64,000 nt of DNA from Xiheicaenibacterium sp046351325 (GCA_046351325.1 JAXLYR010000002.1:930001-994000), one strand, 5' to 3'. Counted from the first letter of the stretch, positions 1 to 8,637 are shown. The notes: generated by a model from the letters alone, not told the origin. Numbers and translations: made by a program.

Positions 1-4
1 TCGT

Positions 5-1324
5 GTGGCGGACCTCCGCTGCGGCGGGAGCGTGCGTCTCCGCGATTTGCCGGCCCTCGTCCAAGTCGAAGATGTCCGTGCTGCAGGCTTCGTCGACGTC
101 CAGGGCTGCGATCGCTTGCGCGACTTCGAGCGCGTCGCGCACGGTCTCAACGGCGAGCCTCCGCCCGTGTACGCGAGCTCCGTCGATCGCCACGGCGCAC
201 CTGTCGCAAAGCGGGCTCGCGCCTCCATCGACGAGCTTTGGAGGGCGGTCCTCGATCAGCCGGACGACCGCGAGCGGATCCTCGTTTTCGCGGACGCGCT
301 CCTCGATGCTGGCGACCGGCGTGGCGAGCTCATCGCCCTCCAATGCAGGTCCGACCCGCCCTCTGCGGACGAGTTCGATCCGACGTTGGGGCCCGACGCG
401 CGGGTCCTGTGCGGCGCCCTGGAGCCCGCGATCGACATGCCGCAAAGGGCTGCGTTTCGCCTCGGCCTCGTGCGCCGCGCGTGGGTGTCGCTCGAGAGCG
501 AAGAGCGAGCGCGTGCGCTCCTCGATCTCCCTGATTGGGCGACCGTCGAGCACGTCGCGTTCTCGTCGCCGATCTGGCGCGTCTCACGGCGTGCGCGGCG
601 CCTCTGCTCCGTGCGGCTTTTGCCTGACATCGGCGCGACCACCAGGCGCGCGGACTTTCGCTTCGTCGAGCTCAGCCGCGACTTGAACGAGCTCGGACAA
701 CCCCTGCCACTGCTCGTCGTGCAGGCCGATTCGACCCGCCCGTGGTCCCGCGGGTTGGCGTTGCTCCTCGCGGAGTCGCGCGCGATCGAGGCTCTCGAGC
801 TACGCCTCGCCACGAACGGCGCCTACGCCGACGCAGAGACGCTCGGGTTCCTGAGGTCGGAGGGAGCCAGCACGCTCCGCGAGATCCGCCTCGCGATCGA
901 CGCGATTCACCCTTCGAACGGACTCAACCCCCTCATCGAAGCAGCCCTCGCCCAACCCTTGCTGCGTAGGCTCACGCTCTCCGAGAGCCCGTGGCATTGC
1001 GTGGTGCGGTCTGGCTTCTCGCAACACGAGCACTCGAAGGTGAGCTGCCTCGATGACCCTGCGGGGTACCAGCTCGACTACCAGCGGGACGTGGCTCGCC
1101 CCGACACGTTCCACGCCATGTTGTCTCGGACTGGCGAGCCGCGATCGAGCCTCGAGACCATGATGCCCCTCGTCGCCAACACCAAGCGCTTCACGCTCCG
1201 ATGGACCCCTGATTGGCAGCCGACCGAGTCCGAAGTGGCCGAGGTCGAACACTTGGTCGCGCGCCACTGCCCCGCGCTCGAGAGCTTCGAGGTGGCGGAC
1301 CAACCCCTCGGTGGCGAGCGGTGA
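5..1324 (+). CDS. TIGR02996-domain protein, possibly 5'-partial
   Basis: The 439-residue reading frame is open from a GTG at the window edge, so the true start may lie upstream. Residues about 76-113 (DELWRAVLDQPDDRE then LVFADALLDAGDRRGELI) match the short repeat-companion domain TIGR02996, common in myxobacteria and planctomycetes and usually placed ahead of leucine-rich-like repeats. The rest is Leu/Arg-rich, with recurring L-x-x-L spacing consistent with degenerate repeats, but I cannot define a repeat register. There is no signal peptide in the visible part, so a cytoplasmic location is likely. The biochemical role is unknown for the family. The next gene is convergent and ends 20 bp away. 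Confidence 0.7.
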   Translation: MADLRCGGSVRLRDLPALVQVEDVRAAGFVDVQGCDRLRDFERVAHGLNGEPPPVYASSVDRHGAPVAKRARASIDELWRAVLDQPDDRERILVFADALLDAGDRRGELIALQCRSDPPSADEFDPTLGPDARVLCGALEPAIDMPQRAAFRLGLVRRAWVSLESEERARALLDLPDWATVEHVAFSSPIWRVSRRARRLCSVRLLPDIGATTRRADFRFVELSRDLNELGQPLPLLVVQADSTRPWSRGLALLLAESRAIEALELRLATNGAYADAETLGFLRSEGASTLREIRLAIDAIHPSNGLNPLIEAALAQPLLRRLTLSESPWHCVVRSGFSQHEHSKVSCLDDPAGYQLDYQRDVARPDTFHAMLSRTGEPRSSLETMMPLVANTKRFTLRWTPDWQPTESEVAEVEHLVARHCPALESFEVADQPLGGER

Positions 1325-1343
1325 GTGAGGGCTTCCGCACGAC

Positions 1344-2248
1344 TTACTGCAGTGGAAGCGTGCCCCCCGCCGACAAGAGACCGTCATACAAGGCGAAGGC
1401 CTCGAGCCGCGTGGAGACGGCCCACTCGCCCACCATCAAGAGCTCGCTCGCGATCGATTCGATCGCGAACGTCACATTGCCGAGTGGCAGGAGCTGAAGC
1501 GCGGCTGCGGGGACGGTCGCGGAGCCGGCCGTGATGTCGTAGACGCAGGTGAGGTTGTGCGAGGTGCCGCCGGTGGCGTCGCTCGTGTAGGCCCCGAACA
1601 TGATTGTAAGTGATCCCTCGGTCGGGCCTGCCGCCCACGTGACGAGGAGGTCGCTCGTGCTGTCGATCGCGGCCCCGAGCTGGTCCGAGGTCAGGTTGAC
1701 CACGTCTGGAGCCGTCAGCGTCGACGAGAACGCCGGCACCGCGTCCCCCGTTGCGGAGATGGTCACCACATCGCCGTCGACGAAGTAGTGCTGTGTGTCG
1801 TTGCCGCCGCTGTAGAGGTTCTGCGCGTTCGGGGTGAGCGCCACCGTCTGCGCGCCCCCGCTGAACTCGATCGTGCCCGCCCCGAACGGCGGGACTACGG
1901 GCAGACCCGCAGGCGCGAAGCAGCTCACGAAGGTGCACGGCCCTTCTTCGACGGTCGTGCACGTGTAGCCGGACCAGTCGAAGAAGCTCGCGGAGAGCAC
2001 GTGACTCGGCAGGCCGTTGGTCACGGCCTCGAGCACGACGGCCCGCGCTTGTCGGGCAGCGCAGGGAGCCCGCCGCCTGCTCCGCCACTGGCGGTCCCAC
2101 CCGAGCCTCCGCCACCCGCGCTCGCGCCGCCGATCGCGCCAGCGCCGCCGTCAGGCGAGCCTCCAGCGCCGCCCTGCGCGCCGGACCCCCCGCTGTCGCC
2201 ACACCCGCCGAGCCCCAACGCGAGCGCGAGCCAACAATACCGCATCAT
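1344..2248 (-). pseudogene. Secreted lipoprotein gene split by one frameshift
   Basis: The N-terminal frame starts at 2248 (MMRYCWLALALGLGGCGDSG), a clear lipoprotein signal with lipobox LGGC, followed by a Gly/Ala/Ser linker. It runs into a stop near 2021. The C-terminal frame is open from about 2036 down to 1344 and reads as a beta-rich extracellular domain (TFVSCFAPAGLPVVPPFG, then repeated Thr/Ser/Val strands). The two frames would join if one G were added to the GGG run near 2040 (reading DKRG-AVVLEAV), so a consensus indel is the simplest explanation. The resulting protein would be about 300 residues, anchored in an envelope membrane. Cys pairs in the second half suggest disulfides. No family is recognised. 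Confidence 0.6.
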
Positions 2249-2414
2249 CTCTCGAGGCGAGCGGCGTCCTCCTCCCCTGTCAAGCGTGCCCGTCAACGAA
2301 GCTGCAACGTTGCGTGGGCTCGACCTGCAACGCTGGCTCGAACGCGCGCGCTCGCGAATTTTCGAAGAAGACCTCGGATATCAGACGGCACGTCGGTTGC
2401 CGTTGCGGCCTGCC

Positions 2415-2891
2415 ATGACGAACGCCGACCCGAGCTACACCTTCCCCCAGGCGATGAACCCCGCGACGCAGCCCTATGCGGGGTACGCGGCGCCGAGGCC
2501 CGCGCCACGACCGAAGCGAACCATCTTCGGCATCATCGGCATGTTGCCGGCCCTCGCCGCAGCCGTGTTCGTCGTGCTCGCGGCCCGCCGTCTTTCTCTG
2601 CTCCTCGACGTCGGTGACGCCGAGAAGGAGGTCAAGAACTGGGTGGGCGCGATCGTCTACAACGGCGTTCTGCAGCGTCTGCGCATCTACGGGATCGCGG
2701 GTGGCTTCGCCGCGCTCTTGAGCTTGCCGTTCTCGCTCGTCGGCCTGCGCTCGACCGTCGGAAAGATCGCGCTCTTGCTCGGGCTCGCGTCGCTCGGTAG
2801 CGCCATCTACGTCGAGTACGCCTCGAAGGACATGAAGTACTTGAACGAGGACAGCTTCCTCGAGAAGAACAAGCGCCGGCACCACGACTGA
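2415..2891 (+). CDS. Small multi-pass membrane protein, unknown function
   Basis: This is a 158-residue protein starting at ATG 2415 (MTNADPSYTFPQAMNP). The frame is open far upstream, but that extension is low-complexity antisense to the lipoprotein gene and is rejected. Residues 1-38 are Pro/Ala/Tyr-rich and cytosolic-looking. Hydrophobic segments follow at about 41-60 (FGIIGMLPALAAAVFVVLA), 92-112 and 116-135. An amphipathic stretch containing LLLDVGDAEKEVKNWV lies between the first two. The C-terminus is charged (LEKNKRRHHD). The architecture resembles small proline-rich-N-terminus membrane proteins frequent in myxobacteria. I do not recognise a domain. Confidence 0.65.
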   Translation: MTNADPSYTFPQAMNPATQPYAGYAAPRPAPRPKRTIFGIIGMLPALAAAVFVVLAARRLSLLLDVGDAEKEVKNWVGAIVYNGVLQRLRIYGIAGGFAALLSLPFSLVGLRSTVGKIALLLGLASLGSAIYVEYASKDMKYLNEDSFLEKNKRRHHD

Positions 2892-2930
2892 GCCTGATCG
2901 CTGTTCGAGACTCGCGAGGCTCGATGACGA

Positions 2931-3428
2931 TCAATCGCAGCCCTTCCCGCACACCATCAAGAACCGGATCGCGCGGACGCGCAGGTCGAGCCTGCCCGGC
3001 GGCGGGGGCGGCACCTGCTTCCCCACCTTCGAGCTGAGCAGCTGGTGCACCGCGTGGTCGAACGTCGTGTTGCCGCTCGCGCTCAAGACTTCGTAGGACA
3101 CGATGATTTGCTCTTCGTCGAGCGCTACAGAGACCTCGGCCTTCAGCTTGGTCATCTCTGCTGCTGGGAGGCCGAGACCATGCACACGGAACCCACGCGC
3201 GAAGAAGGATCGAAGCCGGCGTTCGTACTCCTCGACCTCGGCTCGACTCTCAGCGCTGGGTTGATCGGTGGTCTTCGAGGGCTGGGAGATGGGCCTGCCG
3301 CTCTCCGCTGGCGAGGGCGTCGTGTCATTCCCCCGAACGGGCGGTGGCGGTGTGCATGACAGCAGGAATGCGAGCGCGCCCACCCACTTCGGCCCAACGC
3401 CGAGGCCCTGCGTATCGAGCGCTTTCAC
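2931..3428 (-). CDS. Lipoprotein with TonB/TolA C-terminal-like domain
   Basis: A 165-residue protein starts at GTG 3428. Its hydrophobic N-terminus (WVGALAFLLSCTPPPP) contains a lipobox-like LLSC. A Pro/Ser linker and a charged helix (AEVEEYERRLRSFFARGF) lead into a C-terminal domain with the pattern of TonB/TolA C-termini: KAEVSVALDEEQIIVSYEV, then SASGNTTFDHAVHQLL, then a polyproline turn and a final strand. In TonB-family proteins this fold contacts outer-membrane or Tol partners. Here it is detached from ExbB/ExbD, so the partner is unknown. It lies 27 bp downstream of the ketosynthase gene on the same strand and may be read through from that operon, but nothing in its sequence suggests a lipid role. 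Confidence 0.6.
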   Translation of the reverse strand: MKALDTQGLGVGPKWVGALAFLLSCTPPPPVRGNDTTPSPAESGRPISQPSKTTDQPSAESRAEVEEYERRLRSFFARGFRVHGLGLPAAEMTKLKAEVSVALDEEQIIVSYEVLSASGNTTFDHAVHQLLSSKVGKQVPPPPPGRLDLRVRAIRFLMVCGKGCD

Positions 3429-3455
3429 GCTTGTAAGATACGCTGCCGTGAGCCG

Positions 3456-4727
3456 CTACGCGCGCTGGAACACGATCGCGCAGTTGTGCCCGCCGAACCC
3501 TGCCGAGAGCTTCAGCGCGTAGCGCGCGTCGATGGGGCGAGCCTCGCGCACGAGGTCGAGGCCGAGCGCGGGGTCGACGTCGTCCGCGTTGATCGACGGG
3601 TGCGCGCGTTGCTCGAGGAGGGAGAGCACCGTGATCGCGGCCTCGACGCCGCCGGCGCCGCCGAGCAAGTGCCCGAGCATCGACTTGGTCGCGGAGATGG
3701 GAATCTTGGACAGCGTCTCACCAAAGACGCTGCGTAGGACCGCGACCTCAGCGAGATCGCCCTGGGGCGTGCTCGTCGCGTGCGGGTTGATGTAGCCGAC
3801 GTCGCCGGGCTGGATGCCGGCGCGCGCGAGCGCCCGCTCCGCCGCGAGGCGCAGACCGCGGCCGTCCTCGTGAGGGCGCGTGAGGTGGTCGCCGTCGCTC
3901 GTCATGCCGAAGCCAGCGACGTACCCGAGGATCGTCGCGCCGCGCGCGCGGGCCGTGTCCTCACCCTCGAGGATGAGCGCGCCCGCGCCCTCACCCATGA
4001 CGAAGCCATTGCGGCGCTGGTCGAACGGGCGGCTCGTCTTCGTCGGATCGCCGTCGATGCTGCGGCCGAGCGCGCGCGCGTTGCCGAAGCCTGCGACCGT
4101 CGTCACGCGGGTCGCGGCCTCGGAGCCGCCCGCGATCATCACGTCGGCCTCGCCGGCCTCGATCATCAGCGTGCTCGTCGCGATCGAGTGCATGCCCGTC
4201 GCGCAAGCGCTCGCGATGTTGTAGCTCGGCCCCATGAAGCCGTAGCGCATGCACAAGAGCGCCGGCACGACGTTGAGCATCACCGCGGGGATGAAGAACG
4301 GCGAGACGATGCGCGGGCCGCGCTCGTGCGCCTTGAGGATGGTCTCCTCGAAGACATCGACGGCGCCCTGGCCCGTCGACATCAGCGAGCCGACGCGCGC
4401 CGCGTCGACGGGCAACGACGAGGAGGCCTCGACCTGCTCGTCCGGCTTGGGAAAATCCAAGCCCGCGCGCGCGAGCGCCTCGATGGCGGCGCCGAGGGCG
4501 AACGGCACGACGCGACCGAAGATCTCGCTCTCCTTCGGGGAGAGGTGCTTCTTCGCGTCGTAGTCGCGCACCATCGCCGCGACGTCGGTGCGCAGCTTCT
4601 CGGTCGGGAACTCGGTGATCTTGGTGACGCCGCTCTCGCCGCCGAGGAGCCTGCGCCACGTGGTCGGCAGATCGTGCCCGAGCGGCGTGACGGCGCCGAC
4701 GCCCGTGATCGCGACGCGGCGCCTCAC
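3456..4727 (-). CDS. Beta-ketoacyl-ACP synthase II-type ketosynthase (FabF-like)
   Basis: A condensing enzyme that would extend an ACP-bound acyl chain with malonyl-ACP. GTG 4727 is preferred because its GTGA overlaps the desaturase stop, giving 423 residues, normal for FabF; a GTG at 4739 is also in frame. The Cys-His-His triad is present: Cys about 175 in YNIASACATGMHS, His about 316 in INPHATSTPQGD, and Lys/His about 348/353 in ATKSMLGHLLGG. The family usually has NAHGTSTP, so the two substitutions here are mild. It is the last core gene of the 3.4-8.6 kb lipid operon, which also encodes an acyl-AMP ligase and an ACP. This suggests a dedicated elongation step rather than housekeeping fatty acid synthesis. 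Confidence 0.9.
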   Translation of the reverse strand: MRRRVAITGVGAVTPLGHDLPTTWRRLLGGESGVTKITEFPTEKLRTDVAAMVRDYDAKKHLSPKESEIFGRVVPFALGAAIEALARAGLDFPKPDEQVEASSSLPVDAARVGSLMSTGQGAVDVFEETILKAHERGPRIVSPFFIPAVMLNVVPALLCMRYGFMGPSYNIASACATGMHSIATSTLMIEAGEADVMIAGGSEAATRVTTVAGFGNARALGRSIDGDPTKTSRPFDQRRNGFVMGEGAGALILEGEDTARARGATILGYVAGFGMTSDGDHLTRPHEDGRGLRLAAERALARAGIQPGDVGYINPHATSTPQGDLAEVAVLRSVFGETLSKIPISATKSMLGHLLGGAGGVEAAITVLSLLEQRAHPSINADDVDPALGLDLVREARPIDARYALKLSAGFGGHNCAIVFQRA

Positions 4728-5632
4728 GACGCGCTCCACACCGCGGGCTGCGCGCCGTCGCGGCCGGCGCGCCTCGCGCCCGAAAGCTGGGTGCTCAGCG
4801 CGCGCGCCTCGCGGGCGCGGACGCGTGCGGCGGCGAGCTCTTGTCGGCTCACGCCGAGCCGCTTCATGACGGGGAGGTAGATGCGCTGGATGAACATGTC
4901 GCGATCGACGCCTGTCTCCCGAACGTGGGCGAGGCGCTCGTCATAATCCGGCAGCGATCCGGCGCCAGGGCTTTCGAAGGTCGCGAGCACCTCGGCGAGA
5001 TCCTCGAGCGCGGCCTCGCGGTTCTCACCGAGGAGCGCGTGCGTCGCGCGCTCGAAGAACTTGGCGTGCGCGTTCTCGTCCCGCGCGAGAAAATCGAAGA
5101 TGCTGCGCAGGCACTCGTCGCCCTCGCGCATCGCGGCCTCACGGTGGCGCGCGTAGGTGAGGAACGTCGCGAGCTCCTGGAGGAGCGCGAAGAAGAGCAT
5201 GCGTCGCGCTCCGCCGAGCGGCGTGCGCGCGCCGTCGACCGAGAACGGTGGTCGCCACGGCGCCTCGAGGACGCGAGCCTCGAGCGAGGCGAGCGCTGCG
5301 CGATCGCGGGCCCCGGAGGCGACGAGCCAGTCGCCGAGGGCCTGATGGTGGCGGACCTTCTCGGCCGCCCAGCTCGGCACGTAGCGAGCCGCCGCGGGCG
5401 CCGCACGCAGGAGCGTGAGCCCGACGCTGACGTAGTCGGGCAGGCCGCTCTCGATCGCGAAGAAGGTCTCGACCGCGAGGACGAGGCCCGCGCTCGGGCG
5501 CTTCGTCACGCGATGCCACGGGAGATCCTCGAGGCTCCAACGGCGCTCGACGTCCGCGCGCGCCAGCGCGGCGCGCGTGAGCTCCTCGAGCCGCCCGTGA
5601 GCGTCGGTCGATGCGAGCGAGGCAGGAGACAC
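4724..5632 (-). CDS. Ferritin-like acyl-ACP desaturase family protein
   Basis: A 302-residue soluble helical protein, GTG start 5632, 28 bp after the ACP gene. It resembles type-2 acyl-ACP desaturases (plant delta-9 and mycobacterial DesA families), which use a di-iron centre to insert a double bond into ACP-bound chains. Expected ligand motifs are mostly there: AIESGLPDY (helix 1 Glu), LQELATFLTYARH (Glu), DENAHAKFF (Glu-x-x-His). In the EENRH motif the sequence reads WAAEKVRHHQALGDW, so the normal second ligand Glu is Lys while the His is kept. This could alter or abolish the iron site, or the preceding Glu may substitute. The neighbouring ACP and ketosynthase genes support an ACP-bound lipid substrate. 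Confidence 0.75.
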   Translation of the reverse strand: MSPASLASTDAHGRLEELTRAALARADVERRWSLEDLPWHRVTKRPSAGLVLAVETFFAIESGLPDYVSVGLTLLRAAPAAARYVPSWAAEKVRHHQALGDWLVASGARDRAALASLEARVLEAPWRPPFSVDGARTPLGGARRMLFFALLQELATFLTYARHREAAMREGDECLRSIFDFLARDENAHAKFFERATHALLGENREAALEDLAEVLATFESPGAGSLPDYDERLAHVRETGVDRDMFIQRIYLPVMKRLGVSRQELAAARVRAREARALSTQLSGARRAGRDGAQPAVWSAS

Positions 5633-5660
5633 GTGGACCTCGGGACCTCGCCGCGTCTTC

Positions 5661-5906
5661 TCAGGCCTGGACGCGCGCTTCGACCTTGCTGACGAGGTCG
5701 CCCACGGTCCGGATCTCGACGAGGTCCTCGTCGGGGATCATCACGCCGAGCTCGCTCTCCATCTCGCCGACGATCTGCATCATCGAGAGCGAGTCGATGC
5801 CGAGCTCGGTGATGACCGAAGCCTTCGTCACGTGGTCGAACCCGCGCTTGTCGACGCGCGCCGCGACCGTCTTGAACACACCCAGCAGATCCTTGTTGTC
5901 ACTCAT
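5661..5906 (-). CDS. Acyl carrier protein
   Basis: An 81-residue ACP, ATG 5906. The phosphopantetheine attachment serine is in ELGIDSLSMMQIVGEME, the canonical DSL motif at the start of helix II. Acidic helices II and III follow (LGVMIPDEDLVEIRTVGDL). Its place between the acyl-AMP ligase/methyltransferase genes and the desaturase/ketosynthase genes, with gaps of only 27-28 bp, marks it as the dedicated carrier of this pathway. It would have to be activated by a phosphopantetheinyl transferase, which is not in the window. The N-terminal extension (MSDNKDLLGVFKTVAARVDK) is slightly more basic than that of primary FabC/AcpP proteins. Confidence 0.92.
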   Translation of the reverse strand: MSDNKDLLGVFKTVAARVDKRGFDHVTKASVITELGIDSLSMMQIVGEMESELGVMIPDEDLVEIRTVGDLVSKVEARVQA

Positions 5907-5933
5907 GGCTGTCGTCTCTGGTCTCTCGAGGGG

Positions 5934-6788
5934 TCAATCGATGCGGCGCAGCTCGTACTGCGCGAGGGAGCTGTAGTGCTTGTCGAACGCGGTCACGCAC
6001 GTGTCGAGGTAGCGCTCGTAGTCGAGGAAGAGGCGCTCGCCCCACTTCTCGCGGATCGTCTTCTCGTTGAGGCGCAGGCGGCGCAGCCACTCGCCGGTGG
6101 TCTTGCCGTAGTGCTCGCGGCGCGAGTGCACGGTCATGACCTCCCAGTAGGGGTTCACGGCCTGGATGACGTCCTCGAGCCTGGGGTTGAGGCCGCCCGG
6201 GAAGATGTTGTGCGTGACCCAGAAGATGTCCTCGAGGTCCTTGCCGCGGCGCGGGGTGCGGTTGCGCAGAATGGTTTGTAGGCCAAACCATGAGCCCGGC
6301 GTCGTGATCTCCCAGCACTTCTTGAAGTACTGGCGGTAGATGTCGATGGCCTTGCCCTCGCGAGCCTCTTGGGGCGAGCAGAGGTGATCCATCATGCAGA
6401 TGGAGATGAGGCCGTCGAACTTCTTCTCCGGTTGCCACGTGCGGAAGTCGCCCGCGACACACTGGACGCCCGGGATCTTCCGAGCGTTGACCTCGTCGGC
6501 CATCGCGCTCGAGAGCGTGATACCGACCGCGTCCTTCACGTTGCGGGTCGTCGCGAGGTACTCGACGCAAGCGCCCCAGCCGCACCCGATGTCGAGGATG
6601 CGCTTGTCGGGCGTGACCTTCGCCATCTCGGAGAGGATGCGGAGCTTGTTGAGCTGCGCTGCCTCGAGGGGCTGGTCCCAGCTCTCGTAGACGGCGCATG
6701 TGTAGTTCATGCGCTCGTCGAGCCAGAGCCGGAAGAACTCGTTCGAGACGTCGTAGCTGACCTCGACGTCCGCCTTGGTGGATCCCAT
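5934..6788 (-). CDS. Cyclopropane-fatty-acid-synthase-family SAM methyltransferase
   Basis: A 284-residue methyltransferase; ATG 6788 overlaps the ligase stop as TGATG, implying translational coupling. Family features are the N-terminal YDVSNEFFRLWLD, the tyrosine-rich NYTCAVYESW, the SAM-binding DIGCGWGACVEYL, and a central ICMMDHLCSP at the FEHV-like position. The nearest well-known groups are bacterial CFA synthase and mycobacterial mycolic-acid cyclopropane/methyl transferases. These add a methylene or methyl group across or next to a cis double bond. With a desaturase-like gene in the same operon, the simplest reading is modification of a double bond on an acyl-ACP or lipid. The exact product (cyclopropane, methyl branch or oxygenated form) cannot be told from sequence. 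Confidence 0.85.
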   Translation of the reverse strand: MGSTKADVEVSYDVSNEFFRLWLDERMNYTCAVYESWDQPLEAAQLNKLRILSEMAKVTPDKRILDIGCGWGACVEYLATTRNVKDAVGITLSSAMADEVNARKIPGVQCVAGDFRTWQPEKKFDGLISICMMDHLCSPQEAREGKAIDIYRQYFKKCWEITTPGSWFGLQTILRNRTPRRGKDLEDIFWVTHNIFPGGLNPRLEDVIQAVNPYWEVMTVHSRREHYGKTTGEWLRRLRLNEKTIREKWGERLFLDYERYLDTCVTAFDKHYSSLAQYELRRID

Positions 6789-8584
6789 CACTCTCCTCCG
6801 CTGCGTGCTGCTTCCAACGATGTGGCCTCGGTGGGCCGTGTGAGTCTTCGTGATCCCGCCGCGCCTGCGTCGGGGGCGGGCGGGGGCGGCAAGCTGTCGA
6901 GGTTCTCCTCACCCTCGGTGAGGAACTCGAGCTCGCCTGCCTCGAGGCGGGCCTTCGCCTCGCGTCGGCGGACCTTGCCGCTCGATGTCTTCGGGAGCGT
7001 GCCCCGCTTGATGAGGTGGACCTCGCCGAGCACGATGCCGATCTCGGCGCGGACCAGCTGGATCACCTCGGAGATGACGTCGGCCGCGGTGCCGGCGCGC
7101 GGGCCGAGCTTGGCCTCGGCGACGAGGACACAGTGCTCGCCGCCCTTCTCGTCGAGGGTGCTGAACGCGACGCACTGCCCGTCGCGGATGCCGGCCGCGC
7201 GCGACGCGACGGCCTCGATGTCCTGCGGGTAGTAGTTGCGACCGTTCAGGATGATGAGGTCCTTGTGTCGGCCGCAGATGTGGAGCCGGCCGGCCGCGAG
7301 GTACCCGAGGTCCCCGGTGCGGAGCCATCCATCCGGCAGAAAAACCTCGGCGGTGGCTTCAGCGTTGTTGAAGTAACCGCGGGTCACGCTCGGGCCGCGC
7401 ACCTGGATCTCACCGACCTGCCGATCGCCGAGCGGCTCGTTGTTCGGGCCGGCGATGCGCAGCTCGTGGTTGGGGAAGGGCTTGCCACACGCGACGAGCT
7501 CCATCGCGGCGCGCGCGCCCTCGGCGCGGGTCGCGCTGCCACGTCGCATCGAGTCGACGTCGACGCTGTCGGTGACGAGCTCTTCGTCGAGGCCCATGAA
7601 GGTGATCGCGAGCGTCGACTCGGCCATCCCGTAGCTCGGGAGGATCGCCTTCGGCGAGAGGCCGTTCTTCTCGAACCGTGCGAGGAACGTCCGCATGACC
7701 TCGGCCTGGATGGGCTCGGCGCCACAACCCATGGCGCGCATGCACGAGAGATCCCAGCCGCGCGACTGCGTCTCGGTGACCGCGCGCGCCGCGAGCGCGT
7801 AGGCGAAGTTCGGCGCGAAGGTGATCGTGCCGCGGAAGCGGTGCACGGTGTCGAGCCAGGTCGACGGCCTGCGGATGAAGGCCATCGTCGGCAGGAATAC
7901 GACCGGCGTGCTCGTGTAGAGCGGCGCCACCACGAAGCCGATGAGGCCCATGTCGTGGTAGAGCGGCAGCCAGCTGATGCCGCGATCTTCGGGCGTCGCG
8001 CGCAGACCGTCGACCATGATGGCTTGCGCGTTCGCCGCGAGGTTCTCGAAGCTCACCATCACGCCCTTCGGCTTGGAGGTGCTGCCGCTCGTGAACTGCA
8101 GGAACGCGAGGTCCTGGAGATCGACCGGCGGCGGGGGCTCGCGGTCGTCTTCGCTGCCGTGGGTCTCGGCCTCGAGCACGACGCGCGTGCCCGTCGCGCC
8201 CGCGAGGTGCTCGCTCATCAGATCGCGGAGCGCTGCGCTCGTGACGAGGAGCTTCGCGCCGCTCGCCTCGAGGATGTGGCGGACGGTGTCGCCGTAGGCC
8301 TCCATCTTGGCGAGCGTCTGCGGCGGGTACATCGGGACTGCGACGATGCCGGCCGTGAGGCACGCCATGAAGGTGAGGACGAACTCGTCGGGCTCGGGCA
8401 GGACGAGCGCGACGCGATCGCCCTTCTCGACGCCGAGCTTGTAGAGCGCCTGGGCGCGCTGGCACGCGGTCGTCCAAAGCTTCGCGAAGGGGACCTGACG
8501 CTCCTCGCCGTTGGCGCGGACGAAGGTGACAGAGCGTGTCTCGACCGTGGCGTTGTCCCGGAGGACTTGGACGAAGGTGCGCAT
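6788..8584 (-). CDS. Fatty acyl-AMP ligase (FAAL, FadD32-like)
   Basis: A 598-residue ANL-superfamily enzyme that activates a free fatty acid as acyl-adenylate, normally for loading onto an ACP. The start is placed at ATG 8584 (MRTFVQVLRDNATVE); a 20-residue upstream extension is in frame but crosses the palindrome and promoter. Adenylation motifs: LQFTSGSTSKPKGVMVS (P-loop), SYGMAESTLAITF, TGDLGYL, and C-terminal LPKTSSGKVRR with the catalytic Lys. The segment HKDLIILNGRNYYPQDIE is the signature that separates FAALs from acyl-CoA ligases. It is the first gene of the five-gene lipid operon, so the pathway probably starts from a preformed fatty acid handed to the adjacent ACP. Confidence 0.92.
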   Translation of the reverse strand: MRTFVQVLRDNATVETRSVTFVRANGEERQVPFAKLWTTACQRAQALYKLGVEKGDRVALVLPEPDEFVLTFMACLTAGIVAVPMYPPQTLAKMEAYGDTVRHILEASGAKLLVTSAALRDLMSEHLAGATGTRVVLEAETHGSEDDREPPPPVDLQDLAFLQFTSGSTSKPKGVMVSFENLAANAQAIMVDGLRATPEDRGISWLPLYHDMGLIGFVVAPLYTSTPVVFLPTMAFIRRPSTWLDTVHRFRGTITFAPNFAYALAARAVTETQSRGWDLSCMRAMGCGAEPIQAEVMRTFLARFEKNGLSPKAILPSYGMAESTLAITFMGLDEELVTDSVDVDSMRRGSATRAEGARAAMELVACGKPFPNHELRIAGPNNEPLGDRQVGEIQVRGPSVTRGYFNNAEATAEVFLPDGWLRTGDLGYLAAGRLHICGRHKDLIILNGRNYYPQDIEAVASRAAGIRDGQCVAFSTLDEKGGEHCVLVAEAKLGPRAGTAADVISEVIQLVRAEIGIVLGEVHLIKRGTLPKTSSGKVRRREAKARLEAGELEFLTEGEENLDSLPPPPAPDAGAAGSRRLTRPTEATSLEAARSGGE

Positions 8585-8594
8585 AGGGTGTGGC

Positions 8595-8610
8595 TGTCGA
8601 AGCTTCGACA
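8595..8610. promoter_or_regulatory. 16-bp perfect palindrome in the ligase leader
   Basis: TGTCGAAGCTTCGACA lies between the predicted promoter and the ATG of the acyl-AMP ligase gene. Its position suits an operator that blocks transcription of the lipid operon. The core GTCGAAGCTT recurs in the candidate TetR operator at 10915-10932, so the same TetR protein may bind both. The palindrome is seen in the sequence; the regulatory role is inferred. Confidence 0.45.
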
Positions 8611-8621
8611 CCCCGGCCTTA

Positions 8622-8637
8622 AGCGAAGGGTGGGCCA
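8622..8637 (-). promoter_or_regulatory. Candidate sigma-54 -24/-12 promoter of the lipid operon
   Basis: Reading the minus strand, TGGCCCACCCTTCGCT has the GG and GC dinucleotides exactly 10 nt apart, as required for RpoN promoters (consensus TGGCACG-N4-TTGCW). It departs from consensus at the middle of the -24 element and in TTCG for TTGC. The predicted transcription start is near 8611, just before the palindrome at 8595-8610. Myxobacteria use many sigma-54 activators, one of which is encoded at 16319. Confidence 0.35.
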
